The position numbers and the translations under genes are program-made. Shown piece by piece: positions 37,559-44,970 of a stretch of DNA of 64,000 nt. The notes beneath the pieces were generated by a model. That model saw only the letters and a list, made by a program, of their open reading frames with translations. It searched no databases and was not told where the DNA came from. How positions within the stretch are numbered: position 1 is the stretch's first letter; every line of letters starts with the position of its first letter. This DNA comes from Natrialba taiwanensis DSM 12281 (GTDB lineage Archaea > Halobacteriota > Halobacteria > Halobacteriales > Natrialbaceae), in assembly GCF_000337595.1 (NCBI RefSeq), contig NZ_AOIL01000070.1, forward strand, positions 1 through 64,000, read 5' to 3'.

Positions 37559-38092
37559 ATGGAACGAGCTACGTTCGGCGGCGGCTGTTTCTGGTGCGTC
37601 GAAGCGGCACTCGAAGCGCTCGACGGCGTCGAATCGGTCACCTCCGGCTACGCGGGCGGCCACACCGAGAACCCGACCTACGAGGAGGTCTGTTCCGGAC
37701 GCACCGGCCACGCGGAGGTCGTCCAGGTCGAATACGATCCGGCCGACATCGCCTACGAGGACCTGCTCGAGGTCTTCTTTACGATCCACGACCCGACGAC
37801 GAAAGACCGCGAGGGGCCCGACGTGGGCTCGCAGTACCGCTCGGCGATCTACGCCCACGACGACGAGCAACTCGAGACGGCCGAGGCCTTCGCGGCTGAA
37901 CTCGAGAACGAAGGACTCTACGAGGGGATCGTCACCGAAATCGAGCCGCTCGAGACCTTCTACGAGGCCGAAGAGTACCACCAAAACTACTTCGAGAAGA
38001 ACCCCAACGACGCCTACTGCTCGATGCACGCGGCACCGAAAGTCGAGAAGGTCCGCGAGAAGTTCGGCCCCGACGCAACCGCGGAGCACTGA
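37559..38092 (+). CDS. msrA: Peptide methionine sulfoxide reductase MsrA
   Basis: This 177-residue enzyme reduces methionine-S-sulfoxide in proteins. The catalytic Cys10 is in the signature FGGGCFWCVEA, with Cys13 nearby. Other conserved blocks are VTSGYAGGHTENPTYEEVCSG, YDPADIAYEDLLEVFF, HDPTTKDREGPDVGSQYRSAI and the C-terminal EEYHQNYFEKNP. A further Cys near the end (AYCSMHAAPK) could recycle the enzyme. The start is fixed at ATG 37559 by the family N-terminus. It is a stand-alone gene, next to a CBS protein on the same strand. Confidence 0.95.
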   Translation: MERATFGGGCFWCVEAALEALDGVESVTSGYAGGHTENPTYEEVCSGRTGHAEVVQVEYDPADIAYEDLLEVFFTIHDPTTKDREGPDVGSQYRSAIYAHDDEQLETAEAFAAELENEGLYEGIVTEIEPLETFYEAEEYHQNYFEKNPNDAYCSMHAAPKVEKVREKFGPDATAEH

Positions 38093-38200
38093 TTTTCCGA
38101 CGGAGCCGAACCGGCAGTCTCGGAGCCTACTGCCTACTGCGGTGCGCTCATTCGAAAGCTTCGGTTTGAATACCGGATCCGTGGTGGCATTCACCGAACA

Positions 38201-38638
38201 ATGCCCGTTGGAAGCCTCGGTCCGGACGACGTTATCACGGCGAATCGAGACGCTGAACTCGGCGAAATAGCGCGGCTGCTCGCGGAGGAAAACGTCGGCG
38301 CGATCGTCGTTACCGACGACGGCGGCACCGAACCCGTGGGGATCGTCACCGATCGCGACGCGGCACTTGCGATATACGACCACGACGGCGAGGATGTCGC
38401 GTCCGTGACGGTCGACGAGGCGATGACGGCCGATCCGGCGACGATCCGCGAGGACGCGGAGTCGATCGAAATCTCGAGGGCGATCGACGAACACGGGGCT
38501 CGTCGGTTCCCGGTCGTCGACGACACCGGCGAACTGACCGGAATCGTCACGCTCGACGATCTCGTCGCGACGATCGGCGAACAGCTCGACAACGTCGCCA
38601 ATACGATCGAACAGCAGTCGCCGGAGTACAGTCCGTAA
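38201..38638 (+). CDS. Two-CBS-domain protein
   Basis: This 145-residue protein is composed of two CBS motifs (Bateman module). The first spans about 5-65 (DDVITANRDAELGEIARLL, VGAIVVTDDGGTEPVGIVTDRD) and the second about 70-130 (EAMTADPATIREDAESIEI, ARRFPVVDDTGELTGIVTLDDL). Bateman modules bind adenine nucleotides and regulate partner proteins. No effector domain is fused, and no partner is evident in the neighbourhood. The C-terminus has a short amphipathic helix (IGEQLDNVANTIEQQ). Confidence 0.9.
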   Translation: MPVGSLGPDDVITANRDAELGEIARLLAEENVGAIVVTDDGGTEPVGIVTDRDAALAIYDHDGEDVASVTVDEAMTADPATIREDAESIEISRAIDEHGARRFPVVDDTGELTGIVTLDDLVATIGEQLDNVANTIEQQSPEYSP

Positions 38639-38721
38639 CGCCGCTTGGTCCACAACCGTCGTTTCCAAGCGGGATTCCCCGGCAGTGAAACATACGTCCC
38701 GCTGGAGCACCTGGCTCGAGT

Positions 38722-39954
38722 ATGGCCATCTCCACCTCGACTTCGGTTCTCGTCATCGGCGGCGGTGCAACCGGCACCGGAATCGCCCGCGACCTCGCAC
38801 TCCGCGGCGTCGACGTAACGCTCGCCGAAGGCGGCGGCCTCTCGGCGGGCGCATCCGGGCGTTCACACGGCCTGCTCCACAGCGGCGCTCGCTACGCCGA
38901 GTCCGACGCGGCAGGCGCGCGCGAATGTATCGAGGAAAACCGCATTCTGCGAGATATCGCCGGCGAGTGTATTCGGGAGACGCGCGGCCTCTTCGTCCAA
39001 CTGACCGACGACGACCCGGCCTACTTCGACGCGAAACGCGACGCCTGCGAGGAACTCGGTATCCCGGTCGACGTCATCGACGGCGATCTCGCACGGGACG
39101 CCGTTCCAGAACTCTCAGCCGACATCGAACGGGCGATGTGGGTCCCCGACGCCGTCGTCCTCCCCTCCCGACTCGTCGCGGCCAACGCCGCCGATGCGCG
39201 CGACCATGGCGGCGACATCCTGACCCACGCCCCGGTGAACTCGATGACCGTCGAGGACGGTCGGATCACAAGCGTCTCCCTCGGCGGCGAGTTCAGCGAG
39301 ACGATCGAGCCGACGGTCGTGGTGAACGCGGCCGGCGCTCATGCGGGTGGGGTCGCCGAACTGGCGGATGTCTCGGTCGAAATGCGGCCGACACGGGGCG
39401 TGATGGTCGCGATCGAACACGGCGGGCTCGGCCCGGTGCTCAACCGCTGTCGAGAACCCGCGGACGGGGATATCGTCGTTCCCCACGAGGACGAGGTCGT
39501 TCTCGGGACGACGAGCGTCCCGGTGTCCGATCCCGACGAGTTCAGCCGCGAGGAGTGGGAGGTCGAGCAGACGATCCAGGAGTGTGCGGCGATGCTGCCG
39601 TCGGTGGCCGACGAACCACAGCTCCGGACCTGGTGGGGTGTTCGCCCGTTGTACGAGCCGGACGAGGCGGCCCGCGGGGGCCGCGGAATTTCGCGCGGCT
39701 TCTTCGAACTCGACCACGCTCACGCGGACGATGGCGTCGAGAATTTCGTCAGTATCGTCGGCGGTAAGTTGACGACGTACCGGCGGATGGCCGAATCCGT
39801 CGCTGATCTGGTCTGTGAGCGACTCGGCGTCGACGAGTCGAGTTCGACTGCAGAACGCGAGTTACCCGGCGCGTCGGAGCCGGCTGAACTCGACGCGTTC
39901 GTTCGGGAGTTCGACGGACAGGGGCCAACGGATACGGATCTCGTTGGGCGATAG
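38722..39954 (+). CDS. FAD-dependent glycerol-3-phosphate dehydrogenase-like protein (short GlpA paralogue)
   Basis: This 410-residue DAO-fold flavoprotein has the dinucleotide-binding motif VLVIGGGATGTGIARDLALRG at the N-terminus, GASGRSHGLLHSGARYA, EVRP-type segment VEMRPTRGVMVAIEHGG, WWGVRPLYEP and SIVGGKLTTYRRMAE. These closely follow GlpA, the catalytic subunit of the anaerobic glycerol-3-phosphate dehydrogenase. It ends at about the FAD domain and lacks the C-terminal 2Fe-2S/BFD-like region of full GlpA. No glpB, glpC or glpK is adjacent. It may be a stand-alone dehydrogenase for glycerol-3-phosphate or another 2-hydroxy compound. Confidence 0.82.
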   Translation: MAISTSTSVLVIGGGATGTGIARDLALRGVDVTLAEGGGLSAGASGRSHGLLHSGARYAESDAAGARECIEENRILRDIAGECIRETRGLFVQLTDDDPAYFDAKRDACEELGIPVDVIDGDLARDAVPELSADIERAMWVPDAVVLPSRLVAANAADARDHGGDILTHAPVNSMTVEDGRITSVSLGGEFSETIEPTVVVNAAGAHAGGVAELADVSVEMRPTRGVMVAIEHGGLGPVLNRCREPADGDIVVPHEDEVVLGTTSVPVSDPDEFSREEWEVEQTIQECAAMLPSVADEPQLRTWWGVRPLYEPDEAARGGRGISRGFFELDHAHADDGVENFVSIVGGKLTTYRRMAESVADLVCERLGVDESSSTAERELPGASEPAELDAFVREFDGQGPTDTDLVGR

Positions 39955-39980
39955 GTTACTGTACCGTCTACAGGAGGCAG

Positions 39981-40370
39981 CTACTGGTCTCGAAGCCATG
40001 CCTCGGCGTCGTCTCGGTTGTCGAAGATCCGCGAAGTCGTGTTCTCGCCGACTTCCGAAACCATGTCTTCGACGGACATGTTGGCGACGACGCTCTCGGG
40101 TTGGACAATCGCCATGTTCCGCAAAGACGAATCGAACGCGCGTGGATGCCACTCGTCCTGGGTCCACTCGCGATCCTCCGGGGTGACCGTTCCCATTTCT
40201 CGCAGGTCGGCGAGCCAGTTCCGGGCGTTCTTCTGGATTACGAGGTCGAGCCCTTCGTCGAGGCCCTCGCGGTAGGTATCGCCCTTCGCGAAGTCCTGCC
40301 AGTTCATGACGACCGCATCGAGCGTTCGATTCCATTCGACGGTCAGCGAATCCGATTCGTAGTGTGCCAT
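39981..40370 (-). CDS. SpoIIAA/STAS-like domain protein
   Basis: This 129-residue protein starts at ATG 40370 (MAHYESDSLTVEWN). It reads as a mixed alpha/beta fold: LTVEWNRTLDAVVMNWQDF, a helical stretch, NARNWLADLREMGTVTPED, WTQDEWHPRAF, then RNMAIVQPESVVANM and DNRDDAEAWLRDQ. The order of a strand, DDAEAWL helix and 'ADLREMG' strand is typical of small STAS/SpoIIAA-like haloarchaeal proteins. Its function is unknown. An upstream AT-rich gap to the divergent SDR gene (40371-40536) carries both promoters. Confidence 0.6.
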   Translation of the reverse strand: MAHYESDSLTVEWNRTLDAVVMNWQDFAKGDTYREGLDEGLDLVIQKNARNWLADLREMGTVTPEDREWTQDEWHPRAFDSSLRNMAIVQPESVVANMSVEDMVSEVGENTTSRIFDNRDDAEAWLRDQ

Positions 40371-40536
40371 CACAGTAGTGGAGACATATATGATTTATAA
40401 GTATTTTCGCCACCTCTCCAATAGAAAACAGAATAATCGATCGTTCATATATCCCTGTGAGGTATTATATGCCGAGATATGACGGAATGACAGGTGCCCA
40501 AAATAGATATCTCTCGGCGGACCGATAGAATGACTG

Positions 40537-41295
40537 ATGCGACTAGTCGAAGATCAGGTGGCAGTTATCACCGGCGCGGGTTCCGGAATCGGGCGCACGA
40601 CTGCAAAGACGTTCGCCGACCAGGGAGCAGCCGTCGTCGTCGCGGACGTGGATACGGACGGCGGGGAGGCGACTGTCGACGCGATCACCGACGACGGCGG
40701 GGAGGCGACATTCGTTCACGCGGACGTTTCCGATCCCGAGGACGCCGAGGGGATGATCGAAACCGCCGTCAGCGAGTTCGGCGGGATCGACGTGCTCTTT
40801 AACAACGCGGCGATCGAGGGGCCCGTGTCGCGACTCGACGAGTACGACAACGACGCCTTCGAGCAGGTCATCGACGTGAACCTGAAAGGCGTCTGGTACG
40901 GAATGAAGTACGGCATCGAGGCGATGCTGGCCGACGACGGCGGCTCGATCATCAGCGCCTCCTCGATCGGCGGCGAGGTCGCCGTGCCCCAATACAGCGG
41001 CTACGGCGCGGCCAAGGCGGCCGTCGGCCAACTCACGAAGTACGCGGCGATCGAGTACGCCGAAGAGGACATCCGCGCGAACGCGATCGCTCCCGGTATC
41101 GTCCGCACGGAGATGATCGAACGGACGATCGACGAGCACCCGGAAATGGAAGCGCAGTTCCAGGAAACCGAGCCGATGCCCGGCCTCGCGGACCCGGAGG
41201 AGATCGCAAACGCCGTGCTCTTCCTCGGCTCCGACCTCTCCTCGCGCGTGACCGGGGTCACGCTCCCCGTCGAAGGCGGCTACCTCGCACAATAA
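40537..41295 (+). CDS. Short-chain dehydrogenase/reductase
   Basis: This 252-residue classical SDR has the NAD(P)-binding TGxxxGxG motif VITGAGSGIGRTTA, VVVADVDTDGGE (an Asp after the second strand, which favours NAD over NADP), LFNNAAIEG, the catalytic Ser in IISASSIGGEVA and the Tyr/Lys pair in YSGYGAAKAAV. The C-terminus ends GVTLPVEGGYLAQ. It resembles glucose/3-oxoacyl-type dehydrogenases (FabG-like), but the substrate is not readable. It overlaps nothing and lies beside a divergent STAS-like gene. Confidence 0.9.
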   Translation: MRLVEDQVAVITGAGSGIGRTTAKTFADQGAAVVVADVDTDGGEATVDAITDDGGEATFVHADVSDPEDAEGMIETAVSEFGGIDVLFNNAAIEGPVSRLDEYDNDAFEQVIDVNLKGVWYGMKYGIEAMLADDGGSIISASSIGGEVAVPQYSGYGAAKAAVGQLTKYAAIEYAEEDIRANAIAPGIVRTEMIERTIDEHPEMEAQFQETEPMPGLADPEEIANAVLFLGSDLSSRVTGVTLPVEGGYLAQ

Positions 41296-41352
41296 GCCGG
41301 CCGCACCGTTTCGTCGCTACGTTTCTCGCTGCGAGTCGTTCGTTCTCGATCC

Positions 41353-41712
41353 TCACTGCTGTCGCAACCGTTCCCGTAGCTCGAGCGACTGCGTCGCTTC
41401 CTGACCGAGATCGACGCTGAACTCGTGGTCGTCGTCGAGTTCGATATCGATCCGGTCGAAGGTAGCGACGTAGTGGGTGCTGTCGTGGCGACCGCGGTGG
41501 TGTTCGGTCGTCTCGGCGATGAGTGCCGCGTCGCGGAGACGGTCGAGTTTGCGGTAGGCGGTCGACAGCGGAAGATCGGTTTCTTCTGCGATTTCGCGGG
41601 CGGTCTGTGGGGTTTCCAGGAGGGCAATGATCGCTCGACAGTCGGGATCGTCGAGGGCATCGATGATCGCCGCGAGCGGTGGCGTCTCACCGGTCGAGCA
41701 GTCGAGAGACAT
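41353..41712 (-). CDS. ArsR-type winged-helix transcriptional regulator
   Basis: This 119-residue DNA-binding protein has a winged helix at about 13-75: LAAIIDALDDPDCRAIIALL, TAREIAEETDLPLSTAYRKLDRL, DAALIAETTEHHRGRHDSTHYV. The C-terminal part (ATFDRIDIELDDDHEFSVDL) forms the trailing strand, with a final helix. This is a common haloarchaeal HTH-20/ArsR-like layout. The gene is 97 bp from and divergent to cobO, so it might regulate it; that is inference. A His pair in EHHRGRH could bind metal but may be only the wing. Confidence 0.82.
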   Translation of the reverse strand: MSLDCSTGETPPLAAIIDALDDPDCRAIIALLETPQTAREIAEETDLPLSTAYRKLDRLRDAALIAETTEHHRGRHDSTHYVATFDRIDIELDDDHEFSVDLGQEATQSLELRERLRQQ

Positions 41713-41809
41713 CGCAACTGGGTAGGGATCGAGGACTCAAGACGGTTGTGTCGGATTCTGGCGGGGCGGCAGGAATAGCTACATGTACGGTCGGGTCGAC
41801 GGCTGGGAT

Positions 41810-42535
41810 ATGAGCGAGGATCGGACGCCGGAGACGACAGATACGCCGGAATCGGTTGCATCGTCTGAGACCGTCATCGAAAACACGCCAGGACAGGGCC
41901 GAACACCGGAGGCGGAGCGGATCGAGCCGGCAGCGCCCGAGGAGTTCGGCCTCGTGCAGGTCTGGTGGGGTGACGGCAAGGGAAAGACGACGGCGACGCT
42001 CGGGATGGGGATGCGCGCCGCGGGCCACGGCTATCGCGTGCACGTCCTGCAGTTCATGAAAGGCGGGGCATCGAGCGTCGAGGCCGTTCGCGGCGAGTAC
42101 AACGCGATCGACGCGCTGCCGGGAATGAGTTACGAGAACCTCGGCCACTACGGCTGGCACGGCATGGCAGACGGCAGCGACGAAGCACAGCACGAGGCCG
42201 AAGCGCAGGCGGGCCTCGAACGCGCCCGCGAGGTCCTCACCGCAGCGAGCGAAGCCGACCTCGGCGCACCGCTCGACCTCGACGGCGATCCCGTGGACGG
42301 CGTCCACATGCTCGTCCTCGACGAGGTACTCTACGCCGTCGAACGCGACCTGTTCTCCGCGGACGACGTGCACGACCTGCTCGATGCGAAGCCGGCCGAT
42401 CTCGAACTCGTACTCTCCGGCGGGCACGACGAGCCGACGTATCTCGAGGAGCGTGCGGATCTGATCACGAACGTCCGAAAGGAGAAACACCCGATCGAAG
42501 ACGGCCAGCGAGCGCGTCGCGGAACTGAATTCTGA
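41810..42535 (+). CDS. cobO: Cob(I)yrinic acid a,c-diamide adenosyltransferase
   Basis: This 241-residue enzyme (CobO/BtuR/CobA type) adenosylates corrinoids in cobalamin synthesis and salvage. The P-loop is VWWGDGKGKTTATLGMGMRAAGHG. It is followed by VHVLQFMKGG, NLGHYGWHG, a helical AREVLTAASEAD block, LVLDEVLYAVERDL and LVLSGGHDEPTYLEERADL. The first 40 residues are a Thr/Glu/Pro-rich extension. The start is ATG 41810 (MSEDRTPETT), with an alternative at 41783. Cobyric acid synthase (cbiP) lies 5 kb downstream, separated by an ABC exporter pair. Confidence 0.9.
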   Translation: MSEDRTPETTDTPESVASSETVIENTPGQGRTPEAERIEPAAPEEFGLVQVWWGDGKGKTTATLGMGMRAAGHGYRVHVLQFMKGGASSVEAVRGEYNAIDALPGMSYENLGHYGWHGMADGSDEAQHEAEAQAGLERAREVLTAASEADLGAPLDLDGDPVDGVHMLVLDEVLYAVERDLFSADDVHDLLDAKPADLELVLSGGHDEPTYLEERADLITNVRKEKHPIEDGQRARRGTEF

Positions 42536-42607
42536 TTCTGCTCTCCGCCGCTTTCACCGCCCGCGGTGGCAGGTGGGCGCCAGCACAGTTATTACCAGCC
42601 ACTGTGA

Positions 42608-43381
42608 ATGCCCGTTCAACTGATGGGTATCCTCCGAGTCGATGAGTTGCGCAAGTCGTACGGAGCCGTCCGGGCGGTCGACGGAATGTCTTTCGACGTC
42701 GAACGCGGGGAACTGTTCGGCTTTCTCGGGCCGAACGGTGCCGGCAAGACGACGACGATTCGGTCGCTGACCGGCCAGATCGTCCCCGATGCAGGCACGA
42801 TCAGCGTGCTGGGAACGGACCCGACGACAGCCCCGCTCGAGACGAGACGGCGGGTCGGTATCCTTCCGGAACAGGCCTCGCCACCGAGTTTTCTCACGCC
42901 GCGGGAGTACCTCGAGTTCGTCGGCGACGTGCGCGAGTTAGACGAGGCGACTGTCGCGGCGGGTATCGAGCACTGGGCGGAGCGACTCGGCTTCGCGAGC
43001 AAACTCGAGACGCTGCATACGGACCTCTCTCGGGGCCAGCAACAGAAGGTGATGATCGCGCAGGCGTTCATCCACGAACCCGCTGTGGTGTTGATCGACG
43101 AGCCGCTTGCGAACCTGGACCCGCTCGTTCAGGAGCAGGTCAAGCAGTTCCTGACCGCGTACGCGGCCGACGATAACGCCGTCTTCGTTTCGACGCACAA
43201 CATCGACGTTGCGGCCGACATCTGCACGCGAGTCGGCATCGTTGCGGACGGCCGGATCGTTACCGAGCGGTCGCTCGTCGACGAAACCGGCGACTCGCTG
43301 CTCGAGACCTTCCTCGAGCACGTCGACGACGCGGACGCTCGCGACATGCCGGCGCTCGAACGGACCGAAATCGAAGCATGA
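42608..43381 (+). CDS. ABC transporter ATP-binding protein
   Basis: This 257-residue (or 252 from ATG 42623) ABC ATPase of the ABC-2/drug-exporter type has Walker A GFLGPNGAGKTTTI, a signature read as LSRGQQQK (Arg replacing the usual Gly), Walker B VLIDEPLANLDPL and the switch His in VSTHNID. The motif FLGPNGAGKTTTIRSLTG with the DAGTISVLG segment is typical of exporters. Its stop overlaps the start of the membrane partner (ATGA). It probably exports a lipid, antibiotic or solute, but no substrate can be assigned. Confidence 0.88.
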   Translation: MPVQLMGILRVDELRKSYGAVRAVDGMSFDVERGELFGFLGPNGAGKTTTIRSLTGQIVPDAGTISVLGTDPTTAPLETRRRVGILPEQASPPSFLTPREYLEFVGDVRELDEATVAAGIEHWAERLGFASKLETLHTDLSRGQQQKVMIAQAFIHEPAVVLIDEPLANLDPLVQEQVKQFLTAYAADDNAVFVSTHNIDVAADICTRVGIVADGRIVTERSLVDETGDSLLETFLEHVDDADARDMPALERTEIEA

Positions 43382-44940
43382 GCGGGGAACAGACCGGGCA
43401 AGACGAGCCACAAACCGGCCAACTGGAGCGTGTTAGCGATATCGGCGGCGGCATCGGCAGCGGTGGCGTCGACAGCGGCCGCGTTGGTGGCATCGGGAAC
43501 GGCACGAACCGCCTCCTGTTTACCACCCTCCTGCGCGAGGAGTGGCGGCTCCACACGCGACTGTTCGGCGGCTGGCGCTTTGCCTCCTTTCCCCTCCTGA
43601 TCGTCCTCCTCGCCGCCGGCGCGACCGTCGCGCTCCTCGAGACCGGCACAGCCCCCTCAACCATCGTCCTCGGCCTCCACGTTCTCGCGCTCGGGTTCGG
43701 CCTCTACAGCGGCACCGCCGGCTTCGCCGGCTCGAACATGCTCGAAAACGTCTTCGGCCGGCTCTCGCTTGTCCTCTCGTCGGCATCCACGCTTCCCCTC
43801 TCCCGACGGCGGCTCCTCGGGATTTTTCTGGTGAAAGACGCGCTATTCTACGCCGTCGTCTTCGTCCTCCCGATGGCCACCGCCGCAGTCCCGATCGGCG
43901 GCCGCTCGGCGACGACACCGACCGACCTCCTCGCGCTCTGGTTCTCGCTCTCGCTCGTCTTCGCCGCCGGCATGACGGCGACCGTCGCCCTGATCGCCGT
44001 CCGAACTCGCGGCGTGCCGACCTGGGCAATTGCGTTGGCTCTCGTCAGCGCTGCCGCCGGCACCTGGGCGCTGGACGGATCTGCCGCGATCGAATCCGTC
44101 CGCACGCTGATCGTCCCGCTGTCGGGTTCCCTTCCCGCGGCGGTCGGACTGGCGGGCGGAACGGCTCTCGTCGCCGCCGCGTCGCTCGCGCTGTACGACC
44201 CGACCTACGGCCGGCCGACGCGAACGGCGAGCGATCGGTTTTCCCAGCTACGGGCTGCCGGCGACCGGCTGCCGTTCGCGGACGATCCCCTCGTTGTCAA
44301 AACGCTGCTCGACCTCTCGCGCTCTGCCGGCGGCGTCTGGAAGCCGTTCGTCTCCGCGGGCATCCTACTGGCGCTGGTCGCCGCACTCGTCGGCGTCGTC
44401 CGCGAAATCACGGGCATCGAACCCGCGCCCGGCATCTTCTTCGGTGGCGTGCTGGGTCTCGCCGCGTTTACGACCTACAACTGGCTCACGCAGTTCGACT
44501 CGCTCGAGTTCTACCTCACCTATCCGGTCGCCATCGACGACGTCTTCCGCGCCAAGCGGGCGGCGTTCGTCCTCGTGGGAACGCCGGCAGTCGCCGTGCC
44601 GTACCTCGCCGCCGTCATCCGGTTCGAGGCGACGCTCGTCGACGCCGCCGTCGGCGCGATACTGCTCGCCGGCTACGGCCTGTACTACTACGGCCTGACG
44701 GTCTCCATCGCCGGCTTCGATCCGAACGAGTTCCTCTTCGATTCGGTCCGCTTCGGAACCTTCACTGTCGGCGTCGCGGTCGCGATCGTCCCGACGCTGG
44801 TCGCGGGGTTCGTCGTGGTCCCGCCGACACCGACGCTCGCGGCGGCCCTGGCCGTCGCCGGAATCGGCTTCGGCGCGCTCGGCATCGTGCTTTCGGGCCG
44901 GGCGGGGCCGAAGTGGGCCGAGCGGTACCGGAACGAGTAA
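43378..44940 (+). CDS. ABC exporter permease
   Basis: This is a 520-residue membrane protein with about 12 hydrophobic segments after an N-terminal Gly/Asp-rich extension (about 1-45). Its ATG overlaps the ATPase stop by four bases, which indicates a two-gene exporter. The segments include FASFPLLIVLLAAGATVAL, LSRRRLLGIFLVKDALFYAV and TVALIAVRTRGVPTWAIALAL. The cytoplasmic loop TASDRFSQLRAAGDRLPFADDP divides the protein. It does not carry a FtsX or MacB signature and looks like a haloarchaeal-specific ABC-2-like permease. The gene is convergent with the 5'-nucleotidase-like gene, 30 bp away. Confidence 0.78.
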   Translation: MSGEQTGQDEPQTGQLERVSDIGGGIGSGGVDSGRVGGIGNGTNRLLFTTLLREEWRLHTRLFGGWRFASFPLLIVLLAAGATVALLETGTAPSTIVLGLHVLALGFGLYSGTAGFAGSNMLENVFGRLSLVLSSASTLPLSRRRLLGIFLVKDALFYAVVFVLPMATAAVPIGGRSATTPTDLLALWFSLSLVFAAGMTATVALIAVRTRGVPTWAIALALVSAAAGTWALDGSAAIESVRTLIVPLSGSLPAAVGLAGGTALVAAASLALYDPTYGRPTRTASDRFSQLRAAGDRLPFADDPLVVKTLLDLSRSAGGVWKPFVSAGILLALVAALVGVVREITGIEPAPGIFFGGVLGLAAFTTYNWLTQFDSLEFYLTYPVAIDDVFRAKRAAFVLVGTPAVAVPYLAAVIRFEATLVDAAVGAILLAGYGLYYYGLTVSIAGFDPNEFLFDSVRFGTFTVGVAVAIVPTLVAGFVVVPPTPTLAAALAVAGIGFGALGIVLSGRAGPKWAERYRNE

Positions 44941-44970
44941 CGCCCCGCTGAACTCGCGCTCGCGTCGCCG

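Noticed and set aside
42608-44940. Considering the ABC pair next to cobO as a corrinoid importer
   Set aside because: BtuCD-type importers have a different permease fold and a binding protein; this ATPase and large permease look like an exporter and no BtuF-like gene is present.
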